From NCBI GenBank assembly GCA_006503535.1, contig QYRS01000010.1, forward strand, positions 1,984,001-2,048,000: a stretch of DNA of 64,000 nucleotides, read 5' to 3'. The translations under genes and the position numbers were made by a program. Shown here in pieces: positions 10,730-21,285 of this stretch (position 1 is the first letter of the stretch; every line of letters starts with the position of its first letter). This stretch comes from Arthrinium phaeospermum. Lineage: Eukaryota; Ascomycota; Sordariomycetes; Amphisphaeriales; Apiosporaceae. The notes beneath the pieces were generated by a model. The model was not told the origin of the DNA. It saw only the letters and a list, made by a program, of their open reading frames with translations, and did no database searches.

Positions 10730-11628
10730 CTACCCTACGTACGAGTTCTCGTAAAAGCCGCCGTCGACGTACCACTCCTGCTTGGTCACGTAGGCGGACT
10801 CGTCGCTCAGCAGGAAGGCGATCGGGGCGGCGACCTCCTCGGGTCTAGCGAAGCGCTTCATGAGGGCCGGGAAGTTGATGTCCTCGGTGCACGTGAAGGA
10901 CTCGCCGCTGGGCAGGAGCAGCGGCTGCCGCACCATGTCCGTATCCGTCGCGCCGCTGGTCGCACGCTGGTTAGCTGCGGGGAAAGAAAGGGGGAGTAGC
11001 CAAAAGGGGATAAAGAGAGGAAGGGGCGGGAGGGGGCTTACGGGCAGACCATGTTGACGCGGATCTTGCGCGCGATGGCCTCGAAGGCGGCGGCGCGCGT
11101 GAGGCCGACAATGGCCATCTTGGAGGCGATGTAGGCCGACATGCCGGGCTGGGCGTACTTGGCGACCTGGCTGCCGACGTTGACGAGCGAGCCGCCGTCC
11201 CGCATGGCCCGCAGCTCGTGCTGCATGCAGTTGAAGGTGCCGACGACGTTGGTCTGCAGCATGTCCTCGAGGTCCGCGACGGCGAAGTCCTCGACCGGGT
11301 ACACCTTGTCGTGCATCCGGCCGGCCACGTTGGCGGCGCCGTCCAGCTTGCCCCACCGCGCCGTCGTGGCGTCGATCCAGGCTTTGACGGACGCGTTCTG
11401 GGCGATGTCCACGACGGTCGTCATTAGCCGCTCCCGGATGACCGCTTCGGTCAGCTCCTGCTCGAGGCCCGCGACGGCGCTCGCCAGGTTCGTCGCCGAG
11501 GTGGCGCATGTCGAGACCTTGGCGCCGCGCTGGAGGAGGTATCGCACGACTGCCAGACCGGCGCCGCGGCTGCCTCCGGTCACCGCGATGACCTTGTCTT
11601 GGAAAGGGGTTAGGGTAGGCGGAGCCAT
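10730..11628 (-). CDS. Short-chain dehydrogenase/reductase (classical SDR)
   Basis: Two exons on the minus strand, 11042-11628 and 10730-10955, split by an 86-nt intron in phase 2 (GTAAGC donor, ACCAG acceptor). The junction restores the SDR motif VCPGATDTDM. The product is 270 aa. The NAD(P)-binding TGGSRGAG (T17, G18, G22, G24), the NVAG loop (N100), and the catalytic S153 (VNVGS), Y166 and K170 (SAYIASK) are all present. It is a cytosolic NAD(P)H-dependent oxidoreductase; the substrate cannot be deduced. The C-terminus has the usual RFARPEEVAAPIAFLLSDES and YVDGGFYENSYVG. An acceptor a few bases upstream would disrupt the motif, so this one was preferred. Confidence 0.92.
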
Positions 11629-13326
11629 TGTGTCTGTCGCGTGGCTGAGATAGGGTCTAGGAATAGGAAAGAGGGAGAAGAATAAGACTCCTAACTATTG
11701 CCTCAACGTATTGGCAAGGAAATGGATCAGACAGGGAAGGGACGAGAGGGTGGCGATCGATGCGACACTGCCTTGTTCTCGAACCAATGTGAAAGGATGA
11801 TGATATGCAGGCTGAATAAAATGGAACGGGAAGTTTGATTATAATGCAACGCGCCCGTCTGCCAGTCTCTTATCGAGTTGCGTTTCATGCCTTTCTGTCA
11901 TGCTCCAACTCGGCCCCTCCAATATATTCTTCTCTTCCTCCAGCGGGCCTTCCCCTCTTACCCGCCGAGCCCGTCCACGGCCGGACAGCCCAATCGGATG
12001 TCTATTGGCGATCTTGTCATTCCCCGTAATTAGACGCAGTCCCATCCCACCTTACGATGGCGGGCCCAGTTATGATCCGGGGTCGCTTCCCCTTCCGCCC
12101 AATACCGTCCCGGCGCGCCTTACGTCTCGCTCGCGAATTGGGTAATAGCGCGATGCTGTGCCGCACATGGTCGGGTTCAATGCCTTTTCCAGCATGGAAA
12201 TATTAATGGGCCCCAACGGGTCTTTGGCTCTTTTCGGGTCCTCGTAAGAGTTCCGATCCCTGGATAGTTGTTACCTAGTGGCCCTATGCCATCCCATGTT
12301 CGTCCGGGGAGGGTTCCGATGCGCATTGAAACGGGTGAAGAACCCGCTCGGCAATTTTGTTGAACCTCATTTCGGCTGCAGCCGGCGAGCCGGGAAGCGA
12401 AAGCAAGCCGAGGGTGTGGGGGGTCCAGATTCCATATGGTAAAGAAACGAGAGGCGAGACCGCATGTATGTAGTGTACAGAATGAAAGAAAGGGGCCTGA
12501 GCCGTTGGCTGTTAGCTAGAAGCGGCCCGCGACCGGCACCTCGGCTGATCGTAGCTGGCCTAATGCTCATGTCGAGGGCATGTTACATCGAGCCTTTGAT
12601 GCCGTTCGGCATGCCCTCATCCAATGAAGCGCCGCTGCAGAACTCCGACCAAGCCTTATGGGGTGACAAGCAAACGATTCGCTTCGAGAAGGACCAAGTG
12701 GGAGCCCGTGGTGATCCCGACCGCTTGGTAACCCCCGTGTGCCAAATGCTAACCTCGTTTCATATGCACTGACATGCCCCTTCAAGCCCCTGCGAGAACA
12801 AGCCGGCCAAGTCTTCAAGAACAAGCAGTCCTGTAGAATCTCACTACCGCAGTATTCGTTTATTCCACTGCTGCAATCTGAAGTAAGTGGAGTAATCAAG
12901 ACAGGCGCTGTCAATGGAGAAAGTACTGGTTACCTATTCCTGCGGCCGCTTGTCTTTTGGGCTTTGGTTCGAAGTTTTCGCTGTGCCCGGTCCAGTTATT
13001 AATAATAATCCTCCGATCATCGTTGCCGCATTGATGGGCCCGGGGAGCATTTCCCGCCTCCCATCCCCTGTCCCGTCAGCCTGCCCTGTATGTAGTAAGT
13101 GGAAGGGGGGAGGCACGGTAGGTAGCCTGAAATACCGCTTGCCCTCCCTCCATCATTGTAACCCACTCCCTTTCTCCACGTTTTGTTTCTCTGCTTTGTC
13201 TCACTGAAGATCCAACTGCCGCTGTGGTCAGGTGCTGTGGTTGCTTCTTTTTCTTTCTTTTCCCGCCTCGGATTCGACTGCACGAACGCGACGATCCAGA
13301 GGGCTGGTTGGTCGGTAATACTCGCC
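11629..13326. other. Long intergenic region between divergent genes
   Basis: It holds the promoters of the SDR (minus) and the rhodopsin-like gene (plus). Several short open frames occur, none with a recognisable domain or splice continuity. A C/T-rich stretch at about 13140-13200 precedes the rhodopsin-like start. Confidence 0.4.
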
Positions 13327-15111
13327 ATGGCCGACGCAACGGTAATCTACATGGGCGAGCCCCCCGACGAAGAAGACCGCTGGGACGCCTGGGGCCGCGA
13401 GGGCTTGATGCAAGGCATTGGCGCGCTCACCATGACGCTGGCCACCATCGCGTGTGCGCTTCGAGTGTACGCGCGCACGCGACTGATTCGACAGAAGCTC
13501 TTACTAGACGACTGTATGCGGAATTGAACACCCACCCCCTTTCCTGACCAATCGTTCTGGGCTGGCCAGGAATCAATCGGCTTACCAACCCCTTTCCAGA
13601 CCTCGTTTGCATGTCGACGGTCGCGTGTTGGGCCTTTTACGCACTCTCTCTATGCAGTAAGTCAGACTTTGATGATCATCTTTCAACATTTATCTGATGC
13701 CTAATCTCTGATATGATCGGTGCTGACATACATACTTACCCCCCAGTGGCCAGGTACGGCGGAGCAGGTCGACACATGTGGCAAACAACGATGGAGGAAT
13801 ACACCACCCTGTTGAAAGTGAGTACATAACTACTCTAGTCAATGTGCGTAATTAAAACTCACATGTTGGGAAACAGTTCACGCTGGGACTGGCAGCATCC
13901 TACATCTTGTCGTCCGAAGTCGCCAAGATCTCGATCCTCATGTTCTACTTCCGCATATCCCCGGACAAGCGGTTCCATTTCGCCGTAGGGGGCATGATCG
14001 GCATCCTCAGCATCTACTCGGCTCTGTACATACTGCTCAATATATTTGGCTGTATGCCTATCTCCGACGCTTGGAACGTGGCGAGTATGTTTACACTTAC
14101 CTCCTGAGGCCTAACTGTCCACGGTGCATTGGACAAGAATCTATGCAGACTGGTCTTGTTGCTAATGTGTGTTGGGGGATGCGATAGAGCAGGCGGCAGG
14201 CGAGGCGAAGTGCATTGACAAGGGGCAGTTCTACCTTGCCGCGGTTGTCGTCAACGTGGCCATCGACTTCATCATTCTTCTACTCCCGATCCCCGTCATT
14301 GCGCCTCTGCAGATGCCACTTCGACGCAAGATATCGCTGTGCCTTCTTTTCGCAACAGGCGGTTTGTATGTCGCCCCCTCCCGAGATACCCCGTTAATTC
14401 GTGAGTATGAATTCGGGACATTGCGCTAACACTTCCGCTCTTACCGCAACAAACAGCACCATCTTCGCCGCCACCTACAACAGCGTCCTCACCATCAAGC
14501 TCTTCGCCAGCGACGACTACAACTGGGAGCTCTCCAAGGAGCTACTATGGATGTACGCCGAGCTCGCCAGCTGCGTCATCTGCGCCTCGGGGCCGACCCT
14601 GAAGCCCGTCTTCACCCTCGTCATCTTCCCGCGGCTGGGGATCCGGAGCGCCTCGTCGCGGGCGGGCTACCGCGAGCACCAAGACGAGTCGTCGGGCCCG
14701 TCGTACCAGAAGGGCAACAACAGCGACCTCAAGACGATCGGCTCCATCGCGTCCAAGCCTAAGTCCAAGTCCAAGCAGAGCAGGAGAGCCCCTCACGACG
14801 GCGCCATCGAGCTGGAGTCGGAGGACGACGACCTCTCGATCCATCGGGAGCCGCTGCGCGAAGGCGGCAACACGGACGCCGGGACGACGGACGACCAGGC
14901 TCGGCTTTGGTCGCGCGTGGCGAATCACGGGCGCGACCACTCCAGCCAAAACTTCCAGGTTACCTCGGCCGGTCACGACGTCGATGCGCTGGACCCCGAT
15001 GATGGACGGTGGAAGGGCAGCGGGCTGGACCGAAGGAACTCGACCGGTATCAACGTTACGCGTGAGGTGAATGTCGCGTACGACTCGGCCAAACCACTAA
15101 GCCATGTCTAG
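13327..15111 (+). CDS. Fungal rhodopsin-domain (PTH11-like) seven-helix membrane protein
   Basis: Six exons: 13327-13513, 13600-13656, 13747-13817, 13877-14084, 14188-14365 and 14457-15111, encoding 451 aa. The acceptor of exon 5 could instead be at 14199, removing four residues. Family features include LLLDDYLVCMSTV, RYGGAGRHMW (the YG-GRH motif), LAASYILSSEVAKISILMFYFRI, ISDAWNV, KCIDKGQFYLAAVVVNVAIDFIILLLPIPVI, and CAELA-like YAELASCVICASGPTLKPVF. Seven hydrophobic spans are followed by a ~150-residue polar tail. Such proteins sit in the plasma membrane; PTH11 itself is a pathogenicity-related receptor, but most relatives are uncharacterised. No CFEM domain is present. Confidence 0.88.
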
Positions 15112-16631
15112 CTGGCGAGTCTGAGGAGGGATGAGAGCCCGCTGATCTAGAGAAAAGGAAGAGGGAAAAGAAAGAAAGAAAGTTTTAGATGTGTTAGTAG
15201 ACGCCTACACATGAATAACAATTACCTCTCATGATCCGCTTTCTTAGATTCGGTAGTTAAGACCGAACATCAGGGGGCTTCAGGGAAAACATTTACCCCT
15301 GAGTACCACCTACTAGTCATGTAGTCGCGCATCTGGCGCCGGCTGGTGGACTCTGGGAGAACTTCGGGGCCCCTTCCCTCCCCGGAGGGGTACGGAGACG
15401 GGGATATGCAAGGACGCATCTCTTTCCTGGGGATAATCGCAGCCGGCATCATCCATGTGACCAGGTTTTGGACGAGGTGCATCGTAGCTCGAGTTACCCA
15501 TCCCACTGAGAAGGCAGTGATTGTTCATTACCTCGTTCTCGTCAACCCATGCTGTACAGTCGAATCGGCCATTCGGGCATACTGTTCTGATGGAGCTGCC
15601 CAGAATAGACTGCCGAATTCGTCACGATTACCAGCGCAGCAACGGTGAGGAGGATGCGCATCTAGTAGTGTCTTGGCGCCGATCTTCGAAGGATCGGGGA
15701 TATTGCCAACCAGCCGAGAGACTGCGGGCGGCGGGCAAACTGGGGCTCTTGATGGGGCCAATCACCTGCCTTGAGCGACCGGGCGACTCGCAGTTGCATG
15801 CATTAAGCATGCCAAAAAGCACATACTGGCATGATACGCACCAACGGTCACTTGCGCCATGCGACGATGATGCGACCTAATTATCCATTCGGCACGTTGC
15901 GTTTGCCGAGTTCCTTCGGTTCTCGTTTCTGATGCAGCTGACTGCTATATTCTCGCAAACCAGACTTTCGAGCGCACATCTTACATGACGTGTTTTTCGG
16001 GCACCTCCTCATTGGCCACGGCTCCCTGGTCAACGACGTAGCGTCGAGATAGATTAAAATCCGGGGTATTGACAAATGGCTTGGGGCTTCTCATTCGTGG
16101 GGTTCGGATTTAGCCACAGTGGGCAATCTTTGCGTGCTTGGTAACAGGTCTCTCCTCCCTCCGGCGCTGTCTCGTTCTGGGTCCTCTGATTCTTGGCAAG
16201 ACGATGGCCTCATCCGGATAAAGACGCACATGGTACAAGCATGCATCCGGATCCGCAGCGCCAAGGCTTCTATAGCGAGCCGCCCGCATGCTCAGATAGC
16301 CACGCAGAGACATGATTCCCTGTCTGCCGTTCCCACTGAGGGGGACTGTATGCGTCTGCCGATCCCCATGCTCTTGGCGGCCATATCTCAGGAGTCCAAA
16401 GAAGCAATGTGGAAGGTGACAATATTCCTGCCGAGGACCGACAACATCCTGGTTTTGTCTTGGGCCTCTTCGCCTCGAGGGCTCGGATATAGCCCGGGAC
16501 GAAGGGGTGGCCGAAACCTGGGATAAGAACAGCAACCTTCGCTCTTCTGCTCCCGTCGAGTCTGCCTTCGACTCTACCCATTCCATCCGAGTAGATCTGC
16601 CAGTCTCTAAGATCCCCTCCTCGCATTCATT
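15112..16631. other. Intergenic region
   Basis: It follows the rhodopsin-like gene with a GAAAAGGAAGAGGGAAAAGAAAGAAAG purine tract split over about 15150-15180. Open frames of up to ~150 codons on both strands show no domain and overlap each other, so none is called. The right part should hold the promoter of the dioxygenase-like gene. Confidence 0.4.
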
Positions 16632-17817
16632 ATGGCGTTCAAGCTGCTCACCTCGTTGGCGGTGGGCCTGTCCCTGACTTCGATAGTCGCCTCACACCCA
16701 GGCGAGAAGTTCAACAAGCGCGCTCACATGGAAGAGCTGGCCAACGGCCATGCCGTCGCCGATGTAAACTCCCGAGCTCTCGAAGCCTGCCAGAACAGGC
16801 CGGAGGTCAAGGCAAGAAAGGAGAGGGCCATCGCACGACGAGCCGCCACCTTCGACCGTCTCCGCCAGGAACGAGACCTCAGTGACGGTAAGCAAAGCCT
16901 TCTGAGCCTTTCCTCTCTACCCGTCCATCGTAGTCTCCCAGACTGACGAAACCCCACACATAGCCACCTTCCTCCACCGCCGCGACGCCGCCTCGTTCCG
17001 CAAGTGGGCGGGGCAGTCGCACGACTTCACGGGCAAGCTCAGCTACGACAAGGACACGCCGATCGAGGAGGTCTTCGGGGCCAACACGTCGTGCACGCTG
17101 GCGCCCGACAACGCCAACGGGCCCTACTTTGTGTACCAGGAGCCGATCCGGCAGGACGTGGCCGAGGACCTCGCGGGCGTGCCGATGCACCTGGAGCTGC
17201 AGTTCATCGACGTCAACACGTGCCTGCCGGCGGACCTGCTCATCGACATCTGGTCCTGCAACGGGACGGGCAAGTACAGCGGCGTCAGCGCGGCCGGGCA
17301 GAGCGGGCTCGGCACGACGTACCTGCGCGGGGTGCAGCCGACGGACAAGGACGGGGTCGTGAACTTCGACACGCTGTTCCCGGGCCACTACGAGGGACGG
17401 GCGACGCATCAGCATATCATCGCGCACGCCAACGCGACCGTGCTCGACAATGGGACGTACACGGCCGGCAACGGGCACGTGGCGCACCTGTCCCAGCTCT
17501 TCTTCGACCAGGCCCTGCGCGATGCGATCGAGAAGACGGCGCCGTACAACGCCAACCGGATTCCCACGACGACCAACCTGCGCGACATGTTCACGGGCTA
17601 CTCGGCCAGCCCCAAGTATGATCCGTTCGCCAACTATGTCGCCCTCGGTGGGGGGCTCGACAAGGGCCTCTTCGTCTGGGCCGAGCTCGGGATTGACACG
17701 AGATCTAATTGGGACTATTACGCCACATATGCTTCGGTCTGGAAGGAGGGCGGCGGCTACAACAACCCCAAGTTCAACATGTTTATCGTCGGCACCCCGC
17801 CGCCCTCGCACGGGTAG
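16632..17817 (+). CDS. Secreted intradiol ring-cleavage dioxygenase-like protein
   Basis: Two exons, 16632-16887 and 16964-17817, with a 76-nt phase-1 intron (GTAAGC...CATAG); 369 aa. The N-terminus is a signal peptide (MAFKLLTSLAVGLSLTSIVA) followed by a basic propeptide-like helix. The catalytic domain begins around CTLAPDNANGPYFVYQEPIR. Iron-ligand candidates are the Tyr in GPYF, the Tyr in FPGHYEGR, and the two His of THQHIIAH, matching the Tyr-Tyr-His-His ligand set of intradiol dioxygenases. Fungal secreted members act on catechols derived from lignin or aromatic compounds; the exact substrate is unknown. The C-terminus ends in NPKFNMFIVGTPPPSHG, without a GPI or cellulose-binding signal. 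Confidence 0.9.
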
Positions 17818-18271
17818 GGGTGATGGTGATGGTAGCCTGCGTCGTGCAGAGAGAGTCGTGCCCCTGTACCGTGTTGGTGATATCAAGCTAGGAAGGTTAG
17901 TCTATTGTTTATAGACATCCGGAGTAATATCATCAGTACTATTGTACGTCATCTTCCGTGGTGATCGATATGTTTAGTGTCATGAAGTAATTAATCTTGC
18001 TGATATCTCCTTGACGGCGAAGGCGCTGCAGGTCAAAATGTAAATGCAGCATACATAGGCTGTTCAGTGGAGCAACACTGCTGTGAAAGCCGGGTTCGTT
18101 TGGCAGGAGATGCTGATCAAGTTGGGTTGCGACCGGGCTGGGTGACAACATCAATGATGTCTGCAGTTGCTTGGACGCTAAACAATCGGATTGAACGAGG
18201 CCAGCCAGCAGCCAGCAATGGTAACAAAAAGGAACAAGTTGCCAGAAAAGCAAAAAGAAGAAATATGATGG
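17818..18271. other. Intergenic region
   Basis: This is the 3' side of the dioxygenase-like gene and the 3' side of the tRNA gene. No gene is seen. A run of Ts on the minus strand (plus-strand AAAAA at about 18252-18256), 16 bp past the tRNA end, can act as the RNA polymerase III terminator. Confidence 0.45.
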
Positions 18272-18360
18272 GGTCTTGCCGGGGATCGAACCCGGGACCT
18301 CTCGCATGATAGCTTCAGGGTGAACCCTAAGCGAGAATTATACCACTAAACCACAAGACC
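18272..18360 (-). tRNA. tRNA-Pro(AGG) with an 18-nt intron
   Basis: On the minus strand the acceptor stem GGTCTTG pairs with CAAGACC. An A box (TGGTTTAGTGG) and B box (GGTTCGATCCC) are present. The anticodon stem CTCGC/GCGAG encloses TTAGGG then T, placing AGG at positions 34-36. An 18-nt insert (TTCACCCTGAAGCTATCA) sits after position 37, the standard nuclear tRNA intron site, and its ACCCT can pair with the AGGG of the anticodon loop, as is usual. The T-arm stem CCGGG/CCCGG is perfect. Without the intron the gene is 71 nt; CCA is not encoded. Confidence 0.95.
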
Positions 18361-18621
18361 GAAACCCGATCATCAGATGACTTGTTGATAACGCTGCCCG
18401 CTTTTAGCGTATATGTAAGCTGCTAAAAACCGACTAGCGCTGCGCAGAGCTGGGGCTGAGCGCACTGATCTTGCGACCTTGTAAAGACAACGGCTCGTTT
18501 ACAGTCAAAGACACGTCAACGTCTAAAATAACAGCCGTGGTGCGTGGCGTGTGCTCTCTACGTATAGGTACTCATAGAGAAGAGTGTATTCAATTGTGGG
18601 GTCGCATTCGGCCAGTAAGCA

Positions 18622-20652
18622 TCATCCTTGAGCCCATTGCTGCCAATTCGCTTTTACCAGTTTGATTGAGCCAGCAAGGGGGCCATTCGCAGGCGGTGGG
18701 TCCCTGGGGATGTTCAAAATCTCGTCCTCGTCAAACAGATCTTCAACGAAAGCGCATCGCGTAGAGCTACTGAAGATGAATTTCGCCGTCGCCGCCATCT
18801 CGTCATGAAACGCTTCCACTAAGAGCTCCATAAGCTCGCGCATCTCGTTCTTCCGTTGCTGTGGGAGCGCAAACTGCGCGATCCCGTCGACCACCACGTA
18901 GACCACTACGTCGGACGGCAGCTTCTCGAGAAGACGACGTAGCGAGTCGCATATGCTCGAGATATCGTGCGGGTGCGTCTGATCGAGGCAGTCTTGCAGA
19001 GTCGAGCTTGAAAAGTCGGGGAATTTGTCGATTAGCTGCAGGAGCAGACTCATCGCCAGCTCGTGGGGGCTCGCGGCGGCGTCGCGGTAGTAACTCTGGT
19101 GCTGGCCGCAGAAATAAGCGAGCACGATGACATTCATCGCAGAAGATGAGGCCTTCCTCGATTGGCGATGGCTCTTCTGCTGCTTGAGGAGGATGCTCAC
19201 GATTTTCGCCATGACAAATGAGGTCGAAGCATCCGATGGCTCCTGGGAACCACCGTTTAGGAGGTAAAGGTACGGTGCGTCGTCAGACAGCCAGACGTGT
19301 ATTCTCTGGCTCCTCAGGATCGCATGTGCACGGTTGGTGTCAAAGGAAGTAACCGTGTTTGACGGTAAAGATAGGCGTAGCAAGGCCTGAATGTCATGTG
19401 GTACCAGTGCTGGGTCGTATTGAAATTCTTCCAGGAGGTCCCGGGCGGTGATCGACGAGATTCTCGGCAGCATTCCTTGGCTATTCTCCAGAAACATACC
19501 TGTCCTGGTCTTTAGCATCTTGAACCCTATGATGGGCGTGATGTATATGGATCACTCACGCTTCATATCATCTTGTAGAAGCCGCTCAATGTTTCCCTGG
19601 ACCATCGTGTACATAGCCTCATAGGAGACATAGCGAGTTGCTAGTTGCTTGACGTCTTTGATATCTGCCGCCAGTTCGTCCAGTTGTTGATGGGTTTTGG
19701 CGTTCTGCACGTATGCCAGCTCTTGAGTGTCACGCATGTCCTTCACCTGGCTCCACATAGTCTGAGTCGCCTTGGACTTCAAGTCCTTCGCAGCCAAGGT
19801 GACCTCGGCCACCCGCTCCTGAAGATTGTTATTCATCGCGGATGGGTTCAGGAAGCGCTTAGCTCCGGCGACTGAATAGCCAGAGATACTGTTAGCTGGC
19901 GTATCATGATGCCGTACCTAAGCTGGTATCATGGCTTACCCAATGAGTTCAGGACGAACCAGTGGAGAATGTGATCCAAGGTCAGGCAAATCTCAGTGTA
20001 CAGTTTGGCCATGCGCTTGTGGACACCGGCATCCTGGTTAGCCAGATTGGTCCAGTCCAGACTGTCCTCGATGATGCGAGGTAGCTTTTCGAGCGCTTTA
20101 TATACGTTGGCTCGATGCAAGCCGGTCTGTTCCATGCAGGTCAAGATGGCGTTGAGACCACCACCAATGACCGAGCCGAACATATCGTCGGGGATCAACT
20201 GCGTGAACATCTTGCCCGCCCCAGCCTTGTTGCACAGAGATCGAAACGCCTTCTTCGCCTTGCCTGTGACCCCTTTCAGGTCCTTGTCTTGCGACGATAC
20301 CTTCTCGAGTGCAGCACAGGCTGTATCCATGGATGCAAGGATGCTGTCCCATCCACAGGCATCAGTTACTTGTATTGGTGGCAGCTTGAGCTTCTCCAAG
20401 CATTTATTGGCCGTCTGGAAGAAGGCTTTCTGGACTGTTCTGTACTCGGCATATATTCCTTCATAGTCTCTGTTCTTTGTCAGACTGGGGTTGAATGGTG
20501 AGCGGTCTTCATGTGACTCACAGCTCAGTGCTCTGCCTTTGACCTCTAAGTACTAATGTTTCGTGGACATCACTGTCCAATGTCTCCATAAACTCCACGA
20601 CCTCATTTCGGCCGACTGTCGCCAAGAGATTGGAATTGGCAAGCGTCGCCAT
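18622..20652 (-). CDS. STAND-like NTPase protein with fungal N-terminal helical domain and degenerate P-loop
   Basis: Four exons on the minus strand: 20522-20652, 19940-20439, 19560-19871 and 18622-19499; 606 aa. Shorter introns (37 and 33 nt) would also keep frame at the first and third junctions, but 82 and 60 nt were preferred. Residues ~40-330 are helical and resemble the DUF7708-type N-terminal module of fungal STAND proteins (EDSLDWTNLANQDAGVHKRM, LYTEICLTLDHILHWFV). The C-terminal part looks like a NACHT-type NTPase: a strand at APYLYLLNGGSQ, an YFCGQHQSYYRDAAAS helix, and a Walker-B-like VVVYVVVDGIAQF. The expected GK[ST] of Walker A is absent, so nucleotide binding is doubtful. No ankyrin, WD or TPR repeats follow. 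Such proteins are candidates for nonself recognition or signalling. It is divergent from the AAA gene. Confidence 0.75.
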
Positions 20653-21285
20653 CTGGACGAAGATGTTGCTACGTGAGGAGATATAAACAGTAGGTAGTTA
20701 GTGAATGCAACCCGCAACAAGACCGTGAACAGTGCGCAGTAGAATGTGGGTGCTAAAATGTGAAGTGCGGTGCAGACAGACAATTTGTTGTAACCCCCTC
20801 TCCGAAGCAAGTTTTGAAGTATCAAAGGCTGTAAAGGCCTTGATCAGTAATACACCAAGTGTGGAAGGTCGGAGACTACCTGGGACTGGGCTGGGTTTCT
20901 GACCTCTTCATCGAGACAACAAATCCCTCATGCCACCAAGACCAGAACACAGCATACATCTCACAATTGCTTTCACGCCCGGTTTGAATGGGAGCTGTTA
21001 CACATTTTCGATGCAAGCTTATGGTCAGCTGGCTGTTATGCCAATCAAGACTTGCAGTTGGGTAGGATTGGCTGCACGCCACCAATGCAGGCTGTGATGG
21101 AATTCCGACCCTCCAAGTGACAAGCCCTTCGAGGAGGACTCGCACTAAGTGGATGTGCAGTGAGTGCCCCAAGTCATTCGGCACAAGAGACAATCCCCTC
21201 TTCTGCTAAAAGGAAGCACTTGTGTCGCTCTTTCGAATACCCTTCGAGCCATCGTTAGCAAGTACAATCCGTCAACGAAGATATC
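20653..21285. promoter_or_regulatory. Divergent intergenic region between STAND-like and AAA genes
   Basis: This 633-bp region separates two oppositely oriented start codons and should contain both promoters. No clear binding site was recognised. The arrangement would allow co-regulation, which is an inference. Confidence 0.5.

Noticed and set aside
16110..16586. 158-codon minus-strand open frame
   Set aside because: Amino-acid content is typical of random GC-rich sequence; no domain, no splice partners, and it overlaps plus-strand frames of similar length.
20476..20521. Short 37-nt intron alternative at the first junction of the STAND-like gene
   Set aside because: It keeps frame but is below the usual minimum intron size; the 82-nt alternative has a better branch point.
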